Positions 46,608 through 55,645 of a stretch of 59,735 bases of DNA are shown piece by piece; positions within the stretch are counted from its first letter, which is position 1; every line of letters begins with the position of its first letter. Both the position numbers and the translations under genes were made by a program. Location of the stretch: contig NZ_KB899261.1 in the NCBI RefSeq assembly GCF_000378105.1, positions 1 through 59,735 on the forward strand, written 5' to 3'. The notes below the pieces were generated by a model. That model made no database searches, had not been told where the DNA came from, and was given only the letters and a program-made list of their open reading frames with translations. Source of the stretch: Rubritalea marina DSM 17716. Its GTDB lineage: Bacteria; Verrucomicrobiota; Verrucomicrobiia; Verrucomicrobiales; Akkermansiaceae.

Positions 46608-46711
46608 ATTTGAGATTGGAAATTGGTAATTACCAATTGCTGAAATCCAAAATCAAATGATTGGGCAAGGCCCACAAACTATTTCAAATCACAAATCTCA
46701 AATCACCAATT
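46608..46711. repeat. Degenerate heptad repeats and inverted repeats between sufB and sufD
   Basis: From 46610 a 7-base periodicity is visible (TGGAAAT, TGGTAAT, TACCAAT and others), and from 46684 it reads TCAAATC, ACAAATC, TCAAATC, ACCAATT. An 18-bp perfect palindrome, AATTGGTAATTACCAATT, lies at 46621-46638. Arms ATTTGAGATT (46608-46617) and AATCTCAAAT (46694-46703) can pair across the region, with TGGGC/GCCCA inside. The mRNA could fold into a large hairpin ahead of the sufD start. Confidence 0.75.
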
Positions 46712-46717
46712 AGTGTA

Positions 46718-48004
46718 ATGACAATTACTGAAATCCCGAGCATCTCCGCTGAACAACCAGCCACACTAGCGGGCGCCCCACAGTGGTTCGCAGATGTTCA
46801 ATCCGCCGCTTGGCAAACATTCCTAGACACACCAACCCCGTCCCGTCGCGACGAGACATGGCGCTTTGGGGATCTCAAGCAACTTGACTTCGATGGCTAC
46901 GCTCCAGCTGCCTTTGCTGACAGCAACGACATTGACATCCAAATCTCAGGCCTCGACAACACCAGCGCACAATTCATCTTCGCCAACGACGACCTCGTCC
47001 ACGCCGAAGCAGATCTCCCAAATGGCGTCATTTGTTTGCCACTAGCCGATGCCCTCCAACAGCACCCTGAGCTGGTGCAAAAGCATTTCCAGCAAGGCTC
47101 CACCAAGTTGGGTTCAGCCAAGTTCGCTGCACTTCACACCGCACACCTCAGCAATGGACTCTTCGTGTACGTGCCAAAGAACATCGAAGTGGAGCTTCCT
47201 ATCGAAGTCTACCACATCGTCTCAGGCGACCAAACTGCGAGCTTCCCACACACACTCGTGGTCACCGAAGACAACGCCAAGGTCAGCGTGATCGATTACT
47301 TCAAGAGCTCAGGTGAGGAAGCAGGTCTCGTGATCGCAATGAATGAGCTCCACGCCGGCACTGGCTCACAGCTCAGCTACTCCGCAATCCAAGACCTCAA
47401 CCTTGCATCCAAGATCATCCAGATCAACCACACCACGTCTGAGCGCGACGCCAACGCCAAGGCATTCACCCTCAACGTAGGGGCAGCCTGGGCACGCAAC
47501 GAGTCACTCTCCAAACTGAGCGGCTCGGGCGCAAATTCAGACATGCTCTCGATCAATATTCCTGCTGGTGAACAACGCTACGACCAACGCACCTTCCAGG
47601 ACCACGAAGCACCTCACACCAACAGTGATCTACTCTACAAGAACACCCTCTTCGGCAAAGCCAAGACAGTATTCTCAGGACTCATCGCGGTAGCTGATGG
47701 CGCGCATTACACCGACGCCTACCAAACCTGTCGCAACCTCCTCATGGACGACACCACAGAGGCGAACTCCATGCCGGGCCTCCAGATCAATGCGGATCAG
47801 GTGAAGTGCTCACATGGTTCCACAGCCGCAGCGATTAGCGACGAAGAGATCTTCTACCTCCAAGCCCGCGGTATCCGCCCACGCCAAGCACGCCAGCTCA
47901 TCGCTCGCGGGTTCTCGGTAGAAGTGGCAGAACGCCTCGGTAATGAAGCACTCGAAAACCTGGTCATCGAATACGTCGACACCAAATTCGAGACACTCAG
48001 CTAG
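46718..48004 (+). CDS. sufD: Fe-S cluster assembly protein SufD
   Basis: 428 residues from ATG 46718 (MTITEIPSISAEQPATL); the frame open from 46661 would translate the repeat region and is rejected. SufD pairs with SufB on the scaffold. The DETWRFGDLKQLDFDGY N-terminal block, GAHYTDAYQTCRNLLMDDTTEANSMPGLQINADQVKCSHGSTAAAISDEEIFYLQARGI and the RQARQLIARGF helix are family features. No sufS, sufE or sufU follows: a terminator and an unrelated gene come next. Confidence 0.96.
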   Translation: MTITEIPSISAEQPATLAGAPQWFADVQSAAWQTFLDTPTPSRRDETWRFGDLKQLDFDGYAPAAFADSNDIDIQISGLDNTSAQFIFANDDLVHAEADLPNGVICLPLADALQQHPELVQKHFQQGSTKLGSAKFAALHTAHLSNGLFVYVPKNIEVELPIEVYHIVSGDQTASFPHTLVVTEDNAKVSVIDYFKSSGEEAGLVIAMNELHAGTGSQLSYSAIQDLNLASKIIQINHTTSERDANAKAFTLNVGAAWARNESLSKLSGSGANSDMLSINIPAGEQRYDQRTFQDHEAPHTNSDLLYKNTLFGKAKTVFSGLIAVADGAHYTDAYQTCRNLLMDDTTEANSMPGLQINADQVKCSHGSTAAAISDEEIFYLQARGIRPRQARQLIARGFSVEVAERLGNEALENLVIEYVDTKFETLS

Positions 48005-48031
48005 TCCAACACTAGATCCTCAATTCATCAG

Positions 48032-48065
48032 AAAGGCAGCCTCTACACAGAGTGCTGCCTTTTTT
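48032..48065 (+). terminator. Rho-independent terminator of the suf cluster
   Basis: An AAGGCAGC / GCTGCCTT stem is followed by TTTTT, closing the suf unit after sufD. Confidence 0.88.
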
Positions 48066-48156
48066 CATAGAACAAACTGGTCAGGAAACATTTTCTTTCT
48101 AACCTATTACTCAGTTCTTCCTCCACATGGAATGACCCCACCCATTCGTCACCTTT

Positions 48157-49608
48157 ATGAACTTCAAAGCCGCACTCAGCCTTCTCACCGCCATGACCCT
48201 ACCACTTGCTGCAAGCGAATGGGTAGAAATCACACAACGCTCTTCAGGAAAGTCACTCAAGGTCATCGTACTCGCACTCGAAGATGGAAAAATCACCTTC
48301 GAAACCCAAAAAGGTAAAACGTTCACCACAAAGTCCTCAGCACTCACGGATGAATCCATCGAACGTGCTCAACAATCCTTGAGTTCCAGTGAGGAGGGAT
48401 CAGAAGAGCAACTTCAAGCCATCAATGATGCCATTGGCCACCAACTTTTTAAATCCATGCAGCCGCTCTGGAAGCAAGATGCAGGCACCGTGGCAAGCCG
48501 GGTCAGTTGGCCACTAGAATCTAGCTCCGAACAATCCAGCAGCTACCGCTACTACCCCCCAAAGACTTACACCTTCCTTGGCGCCCACCCCTACTCAGCC
48601 GTGCTCTATGGCAACTCAAAGGAAAACCCCACGCACCTCTCACTCGTATTCGCCAATAAAGGCGACTACGGCAGCCGACTCGGAATGGGTGAAGACCACT
48701 TCAAAAAAATCCACCCAAACAAGGAAGTCCCTAAGTCATTAGAAAAAGCGATCCAACTGGATGCCCAAGTCATCACCGATGCCTTGACCGAGGCAATCGG
48801 AACTCCTAAGAAACAATACTTTGGTGAAAAAGAAGACAAACGTCGGGTGCTTCGCTGGAACTTCGGCAGCCATGCCTTCATTCTCTCCGAAAAGAAATCG
48901 GAATACACCAGCCTGCTCATCGTCCCCACCAGCGTTGCCGACAACCAAGGCAAGGTGGCCTTCGTCAAAGACGCAGAGCTCCGCAGTATTGTGGCTGACA
49001 ACGTAGAGCGCAGCGACAATGGGGACACCGTCATTAAGAACATCCCAATGGTAGATCAAGGACCCAAGGGTTACTGCGCGCCAGCGACCTTTGAGCGCGC
49101 CATGCGCTACATGCTCGTGCCTGCCGACATGTACCTTCTCGCCACGGTCGCCACCGACCCCGAGGGCGGCACCAACACCATGCTCTTAGCGGATAGCGCC
49201 AAACGCATCATCCGTAGCAAGGCGCGCCGGATCAAAGACCTGAGCCTCGAAAAAGACCTCAAAATGCGCAAGGTCAAACAATTCATCGATAAAGGGGTGC
49301 CAATCCTCTGGCAGATGCGAAGCCTCAAGGAATACAATGACCTTGCAAACAAACGCACCAGCGAGCGCGAAGAAATCGAGGACTACGCCGTCTGGTCACA
49401 AACCATCAGCGCTGAAGCAGAGCAAATCGTTGATCGCCTCCAAACAAACGACAGCAATCACCACATCTGCCTCATTATCGGCTACAACGAAGCCACCAAT
49501 GAAATTGCTGTCAGTGATTCCTGGGGACCACGCTACGCCCTGCGTTGGGTCCACATCGATATTGCCCAGGCCGTCACCAGCCGCGGCGGCTTTGTCATCG
49601 ACCTCTAG
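48157..49608 (+). CDS. Secreted protein with SHD1-like domain and C39-like cysteine peptidase domain
   Basis: 483 residues. A signal peptide (about 1-19) is followed by an SHD1-like beta-barrel (EWVEITQRSSGKSLKVIVLALEDGKITFE and the TTKSSALTDESI end), a middle region of unknown fold (about 75-290) and a papain-like C39-type domain. Catalytic candidates are C307 in VDQGPKGYCAPATFERAMRY and H435/H436 with the SDSWG aspartate in NHHICLIIGY and AVSDSWGPRY. C39 domains mature bacteriocin-like peptides or act as stand-alone peptidases; no ABC transporter is fused here. SHD1 plus C39 proteins occur in PVC bacteria, as I recall. Function unknown. Not in the suf operon. Confidence 0.8.
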   Translation: MNFKAALSLLTAMTLPLAASEWVEITQRSSGKSLKVIVLALEDGKITFETQKGKTFTTKSSALTDESIERAQQSLSSSEEGSEEQLQAINDAIGHQLFKSMQPLWKQDAGTVASRVSWPLESSSEQSSSYRYYPPKTYTFLGAHPYSAVLYGNSKENPTHLSLVFANKGDYGSRLGMGEDHFKKIHPNKEVPKSLEKAIQLDAQVITDALTEAIGTPKKQYFGEKEDKRRVLRWNFGSHAFILSEKKSEYTSLLIVPTSVADNQGKVAFVKDAELRSIVADNVERSDNGDTVIKNIPMVDQGPKGYCAPATFERAMRYMLVPADMYLLATVATDPEGGTNTMLLADSAKRIIRSKARRIKDLSLEKDLKMRKVKQFIDKGVPILWQMRSLKEYNDLANKRTSEREEIEDYAVWSQTISAEAEQIVDRLQTNDSNHHICLIIGYNEATNEIAVSDSWGPRYALRWVHIDIAQAVTSRGGFVIDL

Positions 49609-49613
49609 CAACA

Positions 49614-49648
49614 CAAAAAAAGCCAAGCTCATGCTGATGAGCTTGGCT
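49614..49648 (-). terminator. Rho-independent terminator of glmS
   Basis: A long perfect stem AGCCAAGCTCAT / ATGAGCTTGGCT (loop GCTG) runs, on the minus strand, into a T run. Confidence 0.93.
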
Positions 49649-49673
49649 GTGTTCAACTGGTACAGCGCTGCGA

Positions 49674-51518
49674 CTACTCCACCGTCACGCTCTTCGCAAG
49701 GTTTCTTGGTTGGTCGATCGAGCAGCCACGAAGGCGAGCCACGTGGTATGAGAATAGCTGCAGTGCCACCGTCGCAACAATCGTCGCTGTGTAATGTGGG
49801 CATGCAGGAATCTCGATGGTAAAGTCACAAGCAGCCCTTGCCTCCTCATCCCCTTCAGTGATCACACCTAGCACTGGCGCCTTACGCGCACGGCATTCCT
49901 CCACGTTACCCACTGTCTTTTCCTGACCTGGGCCCTTATTCATGAGTGCCACCACTGGCATATTTTCATCCAATAATGCGATCGGACCATGCTTCAGTTC
50001 CGCTGCATTGTATGCCTCTGCGTGGATGTATGAAATTTCTTTAATCTTCAATGCACCCTCGAGTGCCACTGGGAACATGTAGCCGCGACCGATATAGAAC
50101 ATGTGCTCGTAATCAGTGAATGCCTCAGCCACTTTAGCAATGGCATCATTGGTATCGATCACCTGCTGCACAAGCTCAGGCACACGCAGTACTTCCTGAG
50201 AAATTCGTAAGCCTTCTTCACGCGACATGCGGCGACCACGCGCTAACTTCAGCGCCACAAGCAATAGCACCGACACCTGGCAGGTAAACGCCTTAGTCGA
50301 AGCCACACTGATTTCTGGACCAGCATGCAGGTAAATCCCACGCCCAGCTTCACGAGCGATGGTAGAACCCACCACATTCACCAGACCTGCCACCATGGAT
50401 CCCTTATCGATGGCTTCACGCACCGCTGCCAGAGTGTCAGCCGTCTCACCTGACTGGCTGATCGCCACCACGAGATCCTTGCTCCCTACGATCGGGTTGC
50501 GGTAACGGAACTCAGCAGCTTGCTCGACCTCACCCAGCATCGCCGCGAAATCCTCCACAGCATACTCGCCCACGAGACCAGCATTGAGTGAGGTGCCGCA
50601 GCCCACGATCAAAAGACGCTGGAATTGCACCAACTCACGCGGCGAGAGCCCTAGCCCAGAGAGAACTGCTGTCCCTCGGTCGAGGTTCACGCGACCGCGA
50701 ATCGCATTGCGAATCGCCTCTGGTTGCTCATAAATTTCTTTGAGCATGTAGTGCTCAAAACCACCCTTCTCTGCGGCGTCAGCAGACCAATCAATGGAAG
50801 CAAGATCGCGCTGCACTGGCACTGCGTCCAGCGTGCGGATATCCACTTGATCACCCTCGATCACAGCGACGTCGTTGTCGTCCAAGTAGATTGCTTGTCT
50901 GGTATGCTTGATGATTGCTGAGGCATCAGATGCCACGATCGTTTCACCATCACCTAGGCCAATGACGATCGGTGAACCACGACGAGCAACAAGCAATTTG
51001 CCTGGCTCGTCCTCACACATACAAGCCACCCCGAAGGTACCTTCCACTTCTTTCAATGCTGAAGAAAGCGCTTCAAAGAGGTTCCCGTCGTAGTAGGAAT
51101 CGACCAATTGCGCCAACACCTCACTATCCGTATCGGATAGGAATACACGTCCATCTGCTTCAAGACGCGCCTTCAGGCCTCGGTAGTTTTCAATGATGCC
51201 ATTGTGTACCAACGCGATGCGCCCGCCCTCACCGGCTGGGTGTGGGTGCGCATTCTTTGTGGTCGGCGGGCCATGTGTAGCCCAACGCGTGTGCGCAATC
51301 CCAGCGTGAGCATTCAGGTGCGTGGGATCTGTTTTGTAATCTCCCAGGGTGTCCACCAGATTGGAAACTTTACCCTCTTGTTTGAAGATTTGGATCTTTG
51401 CCCCATCGTGAATCGCGATACCTGCTGAGTCATACCCCCGGTATTCAAGCTTGCGGAGGCCTTGCAAAAGGATCGGTGATGCGGCGCGGACGCCTGAATA
51501 TGCTACAATTCCACACAT
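49674..51518 (-). CDS. glmS: Glutamine-fructose-6-phosphate aminotransferase
   Basis: 614 residues. Makes glucosamine-6-phosphate from fructose-6-phosphate and glutamine. The N-terminal Cys2 nucleophile (MCGIVAYSG) and RWATHG glutaminase block are followed by two SIS domains with CGTSLNAGLVGEY, SQSGETADTL and AEAYNAAELKHGP. The C-terminal DQPRNLAKSVTVE is standard. It is the last gene of glmM-GlmU-like-glmS. No glmS ribozyme was seen in the 66-base leader. Confidence 0.97.
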   Translation of the reverse strand: MCGIVAYSGVRAASPILLQGLRKLEYRGYDSAGIAIHDGAKIQIFKQEGKVSNLVDTLGDYKTDPTHLNAHAGIAHTRWATHGPPTTKNAHPHPAGEGGRIALVHNGIIENYRGLKARLEADGRVFLSDTDSEVLAQLVDSYYDGNLFEALSSALKEVEGTFGVACMCEDEPGKLLVARRGSPIVIGLGDGETIVASDASAIIKHTRQAIYLDDNDVAVIEGDQVDIRTLDAVPVQRDLASIDWSADAAEKGGFEHYMLKEIYEQPEAIRNAIRGRVNLDRGTAVLSGLGLSPRELVQFQRLLIVGCGTSLNAGLVGEYAVEDFAAMLGEVEQAAEFRYRNPIVGSKDLVVAISQSGETADTLAAVREAIDKGSMVAGLVNVVGSTIAREAGRGIYLHAGPEISVASTKAFTCQVSVLLLVALKLARGRRMSREEGLRISQEVLRVPELVQQVIDTNDAIAKVAEAFTDYEHMFYIGRGYMFPVALEGALKIKEISYIHAEAYNAAELKHGPIALLDENMPVVALMNKGPGQEKTVGNVEECRARKAPVLGVITEGDEEARAACDFTIEIPACPHYTATIVATVALQLFSYHVARLRGCSIDQPRNLAKSVTVE

Positions 51519-51584
51519 AATTTATTGATAAAGATTGGTTGTTTATTGAAAAAGTGATGAAGCGTCATGCCTCTGATTTGTTGA

Positions 51585-52430
51585 TTATTTGATGTCGCAG
51601 TCCACGGAATCATTCGGTCGAGTGGTCGCATTCGGGCCCAACTTGCGGCCCGGATAGATTGCGGTGTGAATGCCAGTGTGCACCCCATCACCTACGATCG
51701 TGCCAAACTTGCGTCGCCCAGTATCCACCAAGTCCCCCCCCACCTGCGTGCGATGGTTCTTTCCATCGTGCCGGAGGTTCGATGTCACAGTAGCCGCACC
51801 AAAATTTACCTTTCGCCCAATCACACTGTCTCCCACATAACTGAGATGACCGACTGAACTGCCGTGAGCAATCACAGAGTTTTTGATTTCAACCGCTTGG
51901 CCGATGTGGCAGCCATCACCAATCGAGGTGTTGCCGCGAATGTAGGCATTCGGCCCGATTTTACAGTTTTCTCCAATGATCACATTCCCCTCGATGAAGA
52001 CTCCTGGTAGAATGCGTGTTCCCTTGCCAACGTGAATCACCCCCTCGATGTGCGCAGCGGGACTCACCTCCCCGATCTGTTCATTCTCAGACAACGCACC
52101 CACGATCTGCTCGTTGACCTGAATGAGCTGCCAAGGATAGAGCAACAGAAAGGACCGCGGTGACACCATCACGCGCGCGCCGCTGCCATCACCAATAAAG
52201 CCCAGCGCCCTGCCCTCATGGTCCTCTAGAAGAGCATTCTTGCCTTGCTCACCGCACAATGCCCAGTCATCAGCATGAATCCATGCATTGGCATATTGGC
52301 TCGCGCCCTCAGGCGCTAGACCACGCTGCAGATCCTCCAGCGTGGAACCAGCTACAAAGGCATCACTAGGCACGTGACCGTCAGCTAATGGCCACCAATT
52401 CCCTTGGATTTCTGGAGCTAAAAGAATCAT
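51585..52430 (-). CDS. GlmU-like left-handed beta-helix acetyltransferase without a uridyltransferase domain
   Basis: 281 residues. The first roughly 110 residues are a small cap ending LLLYPWQLIQVNEQIV. The rest is hexapeptide repeats (VIHVGKGTRILPGVFIEGNV, NCKIGPNAYIRGNTSIGDG) and then EIKNSVIAHGSSVGHLSYVG and IGRKVNFGAATVTSNLR. The Arg, Lys, His and Tyr that form the GlmU acetyltransferase site have counterparts here (R in YIRGN, K in EIKN, H and Y in GHLSY). It lies between glmM and glmS, so it most likely acetylates glucosamine-1-phosphate, with the uridyltransferase step encoded elsewhere. This assignment is inference from context and motifs. Confidence 0.82.
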   Translation of the reverse strand: MILLAPEIQGNWWPLADGHVPSDAFVAGSTLEDLQRGLAPEGASQYANAWIHADDWALCGEQGKNALLEDHEGRALGFIGDGSGARVMVSPRSFLLLYPWQLIQVNEQIVGALSENEQIGEVSPAAHIEGVIHVGKGTRILPGVFIEGNVIIGENCKIGPNAYIRGNTSIGDGCHIGQAVEIKNSVIAHGSSVGHLSYVGDSVIGRKVNFGAATVTSNLRHDGKNHRTQVGGDLVDTGRRKFGTIVGDGVHTGIHTAIYPGRKLGPNATTRPNDSVDCDIK

Positions 52431-52565
52431 GAATTACTAGAAATGTTGTTACCACCGAATGCTTGCCCGTGTTGCATGCCACAGGAAAAGCTGTGGCGCC
52501 TACAATGACAAGAGAAAAGCAAGCGTCGATGGCGTATCGACGTGCCAGCTCAACGCCATACTAGC

Positions 52566-53912
52566 CTATGCTCCTATGGTATTGCGCACCACCGAACAGA
52601 TGCTCTCGGCTGAATCACGCGCAGCATCTGCACATTGCGCTTCCACAAGCACGCGGATTTTATTTTCAGTGCCAGAGTATCGCACGAGAACACGGCCGCT
52701 ATCGCCGAGTGTCGACTCGATCTCATCAATCACTGCCACTAACCCCGGCACCGAGTCGATGGCAGGCTTACTCGCCACCTCAATAGCATGCAATTCTTGC
52801 GGGAATTCTTCCATCCCCTGAGCAAGCTCGGAAAGGGTCATCCCTGAGTCCAACATGATCTCCAGCACCTTAAGCCCGCTCATCAAGCCGTCACCAGTAG
52901 TCGCGCTATCGGCAAAGATAATGTGGCCAGAATTTTCACCACCCAGGCTGTGGCCATGCTCGCGCATGCACTCAATGACCAAGCGGTCTCCCACGCCCGT
53001 TGCCGCCAGTTCAATCCCTTCAGCAGCCAGCGCAGTCTTAAGCCCCAAGTTACTCATCACCGTAGCCACCAAGGTGTCGTTGGCGAGCTGCCCACGTTGC
53101 TTCAAGGCCTTGGCACACATAAAGAGCACCTTATCACCAGAAAGCACATCCCCCTTCTCATCGATAAAGATCACGCGATCGGCATCACCATCCAAGCAGA
53201 TCCCAACATCCGCACCGTGCTCTAGCACCAAGGCTCCCGCCTTCTCAGGATACAATGCCCCCACGCCTTCATTGATGTTCACACCATCAGGCTTAGTCGC
53301 CATCTTGATCACCTCAGCTCCTAGCTCCTGAAGAATGAGCGGCCCCACATAGTAGCCCGCGCCATTGGCACAATCGACCACCACCTTCAAGCCCTTGAGG
53401 GATCGTGCGTGGATCGCCGCTTTGGCAAATTCAATGTATCGACCAGTCGCGTCGTCGATCCGAAAGGCTTTCCCCAATTGACCCTGTGGTTCAGCGAGGT
53501 TTTCCTCCAGAATGATCGCTTCCACTTCCGCTTCCAGAGCGTCATTTAGCTTGTAGCCATCTGGCCCGAAAATCTTAATCCCATTATCCATGTAGGGATT
53601 GTGTGACGCCGTCAGCATCACCCCCGCGTCACATGCCATCGACTTCGTGATGTAGGCAATCGCCGGAGTCGGCAAGGGACCAGTAAGCAACACACGCGCA
53701 CCTTCAGACACCAATCCTGCAGTGATCGCATTTTCTAGCATGTATCCGGATAGACGCGTGTCTTTACCAATCACCACCTTGTGCTTGCCCGGACACTGCG
53801 CATTGAGCACTCGAGCAATGGCACGGCCAATTCGCATCCCCACTTCTGGCGTAATCGGCCATTGGTTTGCTTTTCCTCGAATTCCGTCCGTACCAAATAA
53901 TTTACCTGCCAT
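52566..53912 (-). CDS. glmM: Phosphoglucosamine mutase
   Basis: 448 residues from ATG 53912 (MAGKLFGTDGIRGKAN); the open frame continues to 53960 but the family start is here. Converts glucosamine-6-phosphate to glucosamine-1-phosphate. The phosphoserine loop is VMLTASHNPYMDNGIKIFG (about 95-113), the metal loop is CLDGDADRVIFID, the sugar loop GGENSGHIIFAD, and the phosphate-binding site RVLVRYSGTENKIRV. Heads the hexosamine unit. Confidence 0.97.
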   Translation of the reverse strand: MAGKLFGTDGIRGKANQWPITPEVGMRIGRAIARVLNAQCPGKHKVVIGKDTRLSGYMLENAITAGLVSEGARVLLTGPLPTPAIAYITKSMACDAGVMLTASHNPYMDNGIKIFGPDGYKLNDALEAEVEAIILEENLAEPQGQLGKAFRIDDATGRYIEFAKAAIHARSLKGLKVVVDCANGAGYYVGPLILQELGAEVIKMATKPDGVNINEGVGALYPEKAGALVLEHGADVGICLDGDADRVIFIDEKGDVLSGDKVLFMCAKALKQRGQLANDTLVATVMSNLGLKTALAAEGIELAATGVGDRLVIECMREHGHSLGGENSGHIIFADSATTGDGLMSGLKVLEIMLDSGMTLSELAQGMEEFPQELHAIEVASKPAIDSVPGLVAVIDEIESTLGDSGRVLVRYSGTENKIRVLVEAQCADAARDSAESICSVVRNTIGA

Positions 53913-54237
53913 TGATTCTTTAGAGTTGTTGAAAGTCTTTCTCATCACATCCAAAGCCATTCGACCAGCCTAGAGTGGATAAGTAGGCATGACGCTGACA
54001 TAGAATAACAAAATTGCAAGTGCTAGAGACATGGCTCCCCCGCACGTGACACACACCTCCTCCCAAGCGAAGAACCACAGCAGAGCTCAAGGAAATCTCG
54101 CCGGCATCAATTTTACCGGCAGCGTATTTCTAGACTAGACAGAAGCTCAGCTCTGCACTACTGAGCAATGTCCTTATTCAAAGATAAGTAGGCGGCGGCA
54201 AGCCCGCACGATTTCCAATCAATCCATTTTCATTACC
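53913..54237. other. Divergent leader region between glmM and lysC
   Basis: About 325 bases without a gene. It has two hairpins, GCCGG/CCGGC at 54100-54120 and GCTCAG/CTGAGC at 54145-54166. No lysine (L-box) riboswitch or attenuator with a lysine-rich leader peptide could be made out. Either hairpin could be a promoter-proximal attenuator, but evidence is weak. Confidence 0.5.
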
Positions 54238-55467
54238 ATGGCTCTCATCGTTCAAAAATACGGCGGCACTTCAGTTGGCTCACTCGATCGCATTCGCAAT
54301 GTGGCTAGTCGCATTAAGAAGCTCCGTGATGCAGGTCACCAGGTAGTCGCAGTCGTGTCCGCAATGAGCGGGGTAACCAACAAGCTGATCGCCATGGCGG
54401 AGGAACTCAACAACGATCCATCCGAGCGCGAACTCGATGTGCTGCTCGCCACTGGTGAACAACAATCCATCGCCCTCGTCAGCATGGCGCTCCACGAGCT
54501 TGATGTCGACGCCGTATCCGTGACTGGCCGCCAGGCCGGCATCGTGACTACTGGCTCACACACACGTGGTAAAATCGATCAGATCAACCCAGACCTCATG
54601 CACAAATACCTCGATGAAGGCAATGTGGTCATCTGTGCCGGCTTCCAAGGAGTCCGCGAAGACGGGATGATTCATACGCTGGGTCGCGGTGGTTCTGACC
54701 TCTCCGCCATCGCAGTAGCTGCAGCTCTCAAAGCGGACACCTGCCAGATCCTCACCGACGTCGACGGCGTCTACACCTGTGACCCACGCGTGGTTAAAGA
54801 CGCTAGGAAGATGCCAGAAGTTTCCTACGACGAAATGCTCGAAATGGCCTCGTCCGGCACCAAGGTGATGCAGTCCCGCTCAGTAGAATTTGCAAAAAAA
54901 TATGGCGTGATCTTTGAGGTCCGCTCATCATTGAACGACAATCCAGGAACAATAGTAACCGAAGAACACGACAACATGGAATCCGTAGTTATCCGTGGAG
55001 TATCAATAGAACGCTCCCAAGCACGCCTCACCATCACCGGCATCCCTGACGAACCAGGCATGTCCGCCTCCATCCTCTCCTGCCTTGCTGAAGCTGAGAT
55101 CAACATCGACATGATCATCTCCAACATCGCACACGATGGCCTCGCTCGCCACTCGGTCACCATGCACAGCAACGACCTAGGGAAAGCTCAAGCCGCTCTC
55201 AAGCCAGTCATCGCCAAGCTTGGTGACAAAGCTGGTTTCGAAACCGAAGCAGGCATCGCCAAGCTATCCTGCGTGGGTATTGGCATGCGCTCGCACTCAG
55301 GCGTCGCAGCTAAGATGTTCGAAGCACTCGGTGAAGCAGGCATCAACATCGGAATCATCACCACTTCCGAAATCAAGATTGCCGTCACCATCGACGAAGA
55401 ACAAATCGAAGAAGCCGCTCGCGTGGTGCACGCAGCCTTCGACCTCGATAAGGCACCACAAGCCTAA
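54238..55467 (+). CDS. lysC: Aspartate kinase
   Basis: 409 residues. First step of lysine, threonine and methionine synthesis. N-terminal kinase motifs are VQKYGGTSVGSLDRIRNVA, GRGGSDLSAIAVAAALKADTCQI and DVDGVYTCDPRVVKDA. Two ACT domains follow (about 260-400), with TGIPDEPGMSASILSCLAEAEINIDMII, the kind used for lysine/threonine feedback. ATG 54238 (MALIVQKYGG) matches the family and lacks a Shine-Dalgarno sequence. No other aspartate-family gene is adjacent. Confidence 0.97.
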   Translation: MALIVQKYGGTSVGSLDRIRNVASRIKKLRDAGHQVVAVVSAMSGVTNKLIAMAEELNNDPSERELDVLLATGEQQSIALVSMALHELDVDAVSVTGRQAGIVTTGSHTRGKIDQINPDLMHKYLDEGNVVICAGFQGVREDGMIHTLGRGGSDLSAIAVAAALKADTCQILTDVDGVYTCDPRVVKDARKMPEVSYDEMLEMASSGTKVMQSRSVEFAKKYGVIFEVRSSLNDNPGTIVTEEHDNMESVVIRGVSIERSQARLTITGIPDEPGMSASILSCLAEAEINIDMIISNIAHDGLARHSVTMHSNDLGKAQAALKPVIAKLGDKAGFETEAGIAKLSCVGIGMRSHSGVAAKMFEALGEAGINIGIITTSEIKIAVTIDEEQIEEAARVVHAAFDLDKAPQA

Positions 55468-55497
55468 TCCAGCATCTCCAGATTCAAAGCATTTTTC

Positions 55498-55535
55498 AGA
55501 AGCCACAGGCGATCGCGCCGGTGGCTTCTTTTTTT
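55498..55535 (+). terminator. Rho-independent terminator of lysC
   Basis: An AGAAGCCAC / GTGGCTTCT stem is followed by a T run to 55535. Confidence 0.9.
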
Positions 55536-55573
55536 ATCGAACAACCCTAGCATCACTCTCAGCCTCCGAAGAA

Positions 55574-55611
55574 AAATAAAAAGCCGAGGCTCATCGCTGA
55601 GTCCTCGGCTT
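55574..55611 (-). terminator. Rho-independent terminator of fabG
   Basis: Read on the minus strand, an AAGCCGAGG / CCTCGGCTT stem is followed by a T-rich tract. Confidence 0.85.
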
Positions 55612-55645
55612 CTTGTGAATTGATTCCTTCGTGCAATACGACTGA

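Noticed and set aside
46610-46711. CRISPR-like array in the sufB-sufD gap
   Set aside because: The repeats are 7 bases long, contiguous and degenerate, with no spacers.
51519-51584. glmS ribozyme in front of glmS
   Set aside because: The gap is only 66 bases and A/T-rich; the ribozyme core needs far more structured sequence.
53913-54237. Lysine riboswitch or leader-peptide attenuator upstream of lysC
   Set aside because: No L-box core, no lysine-rich leader frame, only two small hairpins.
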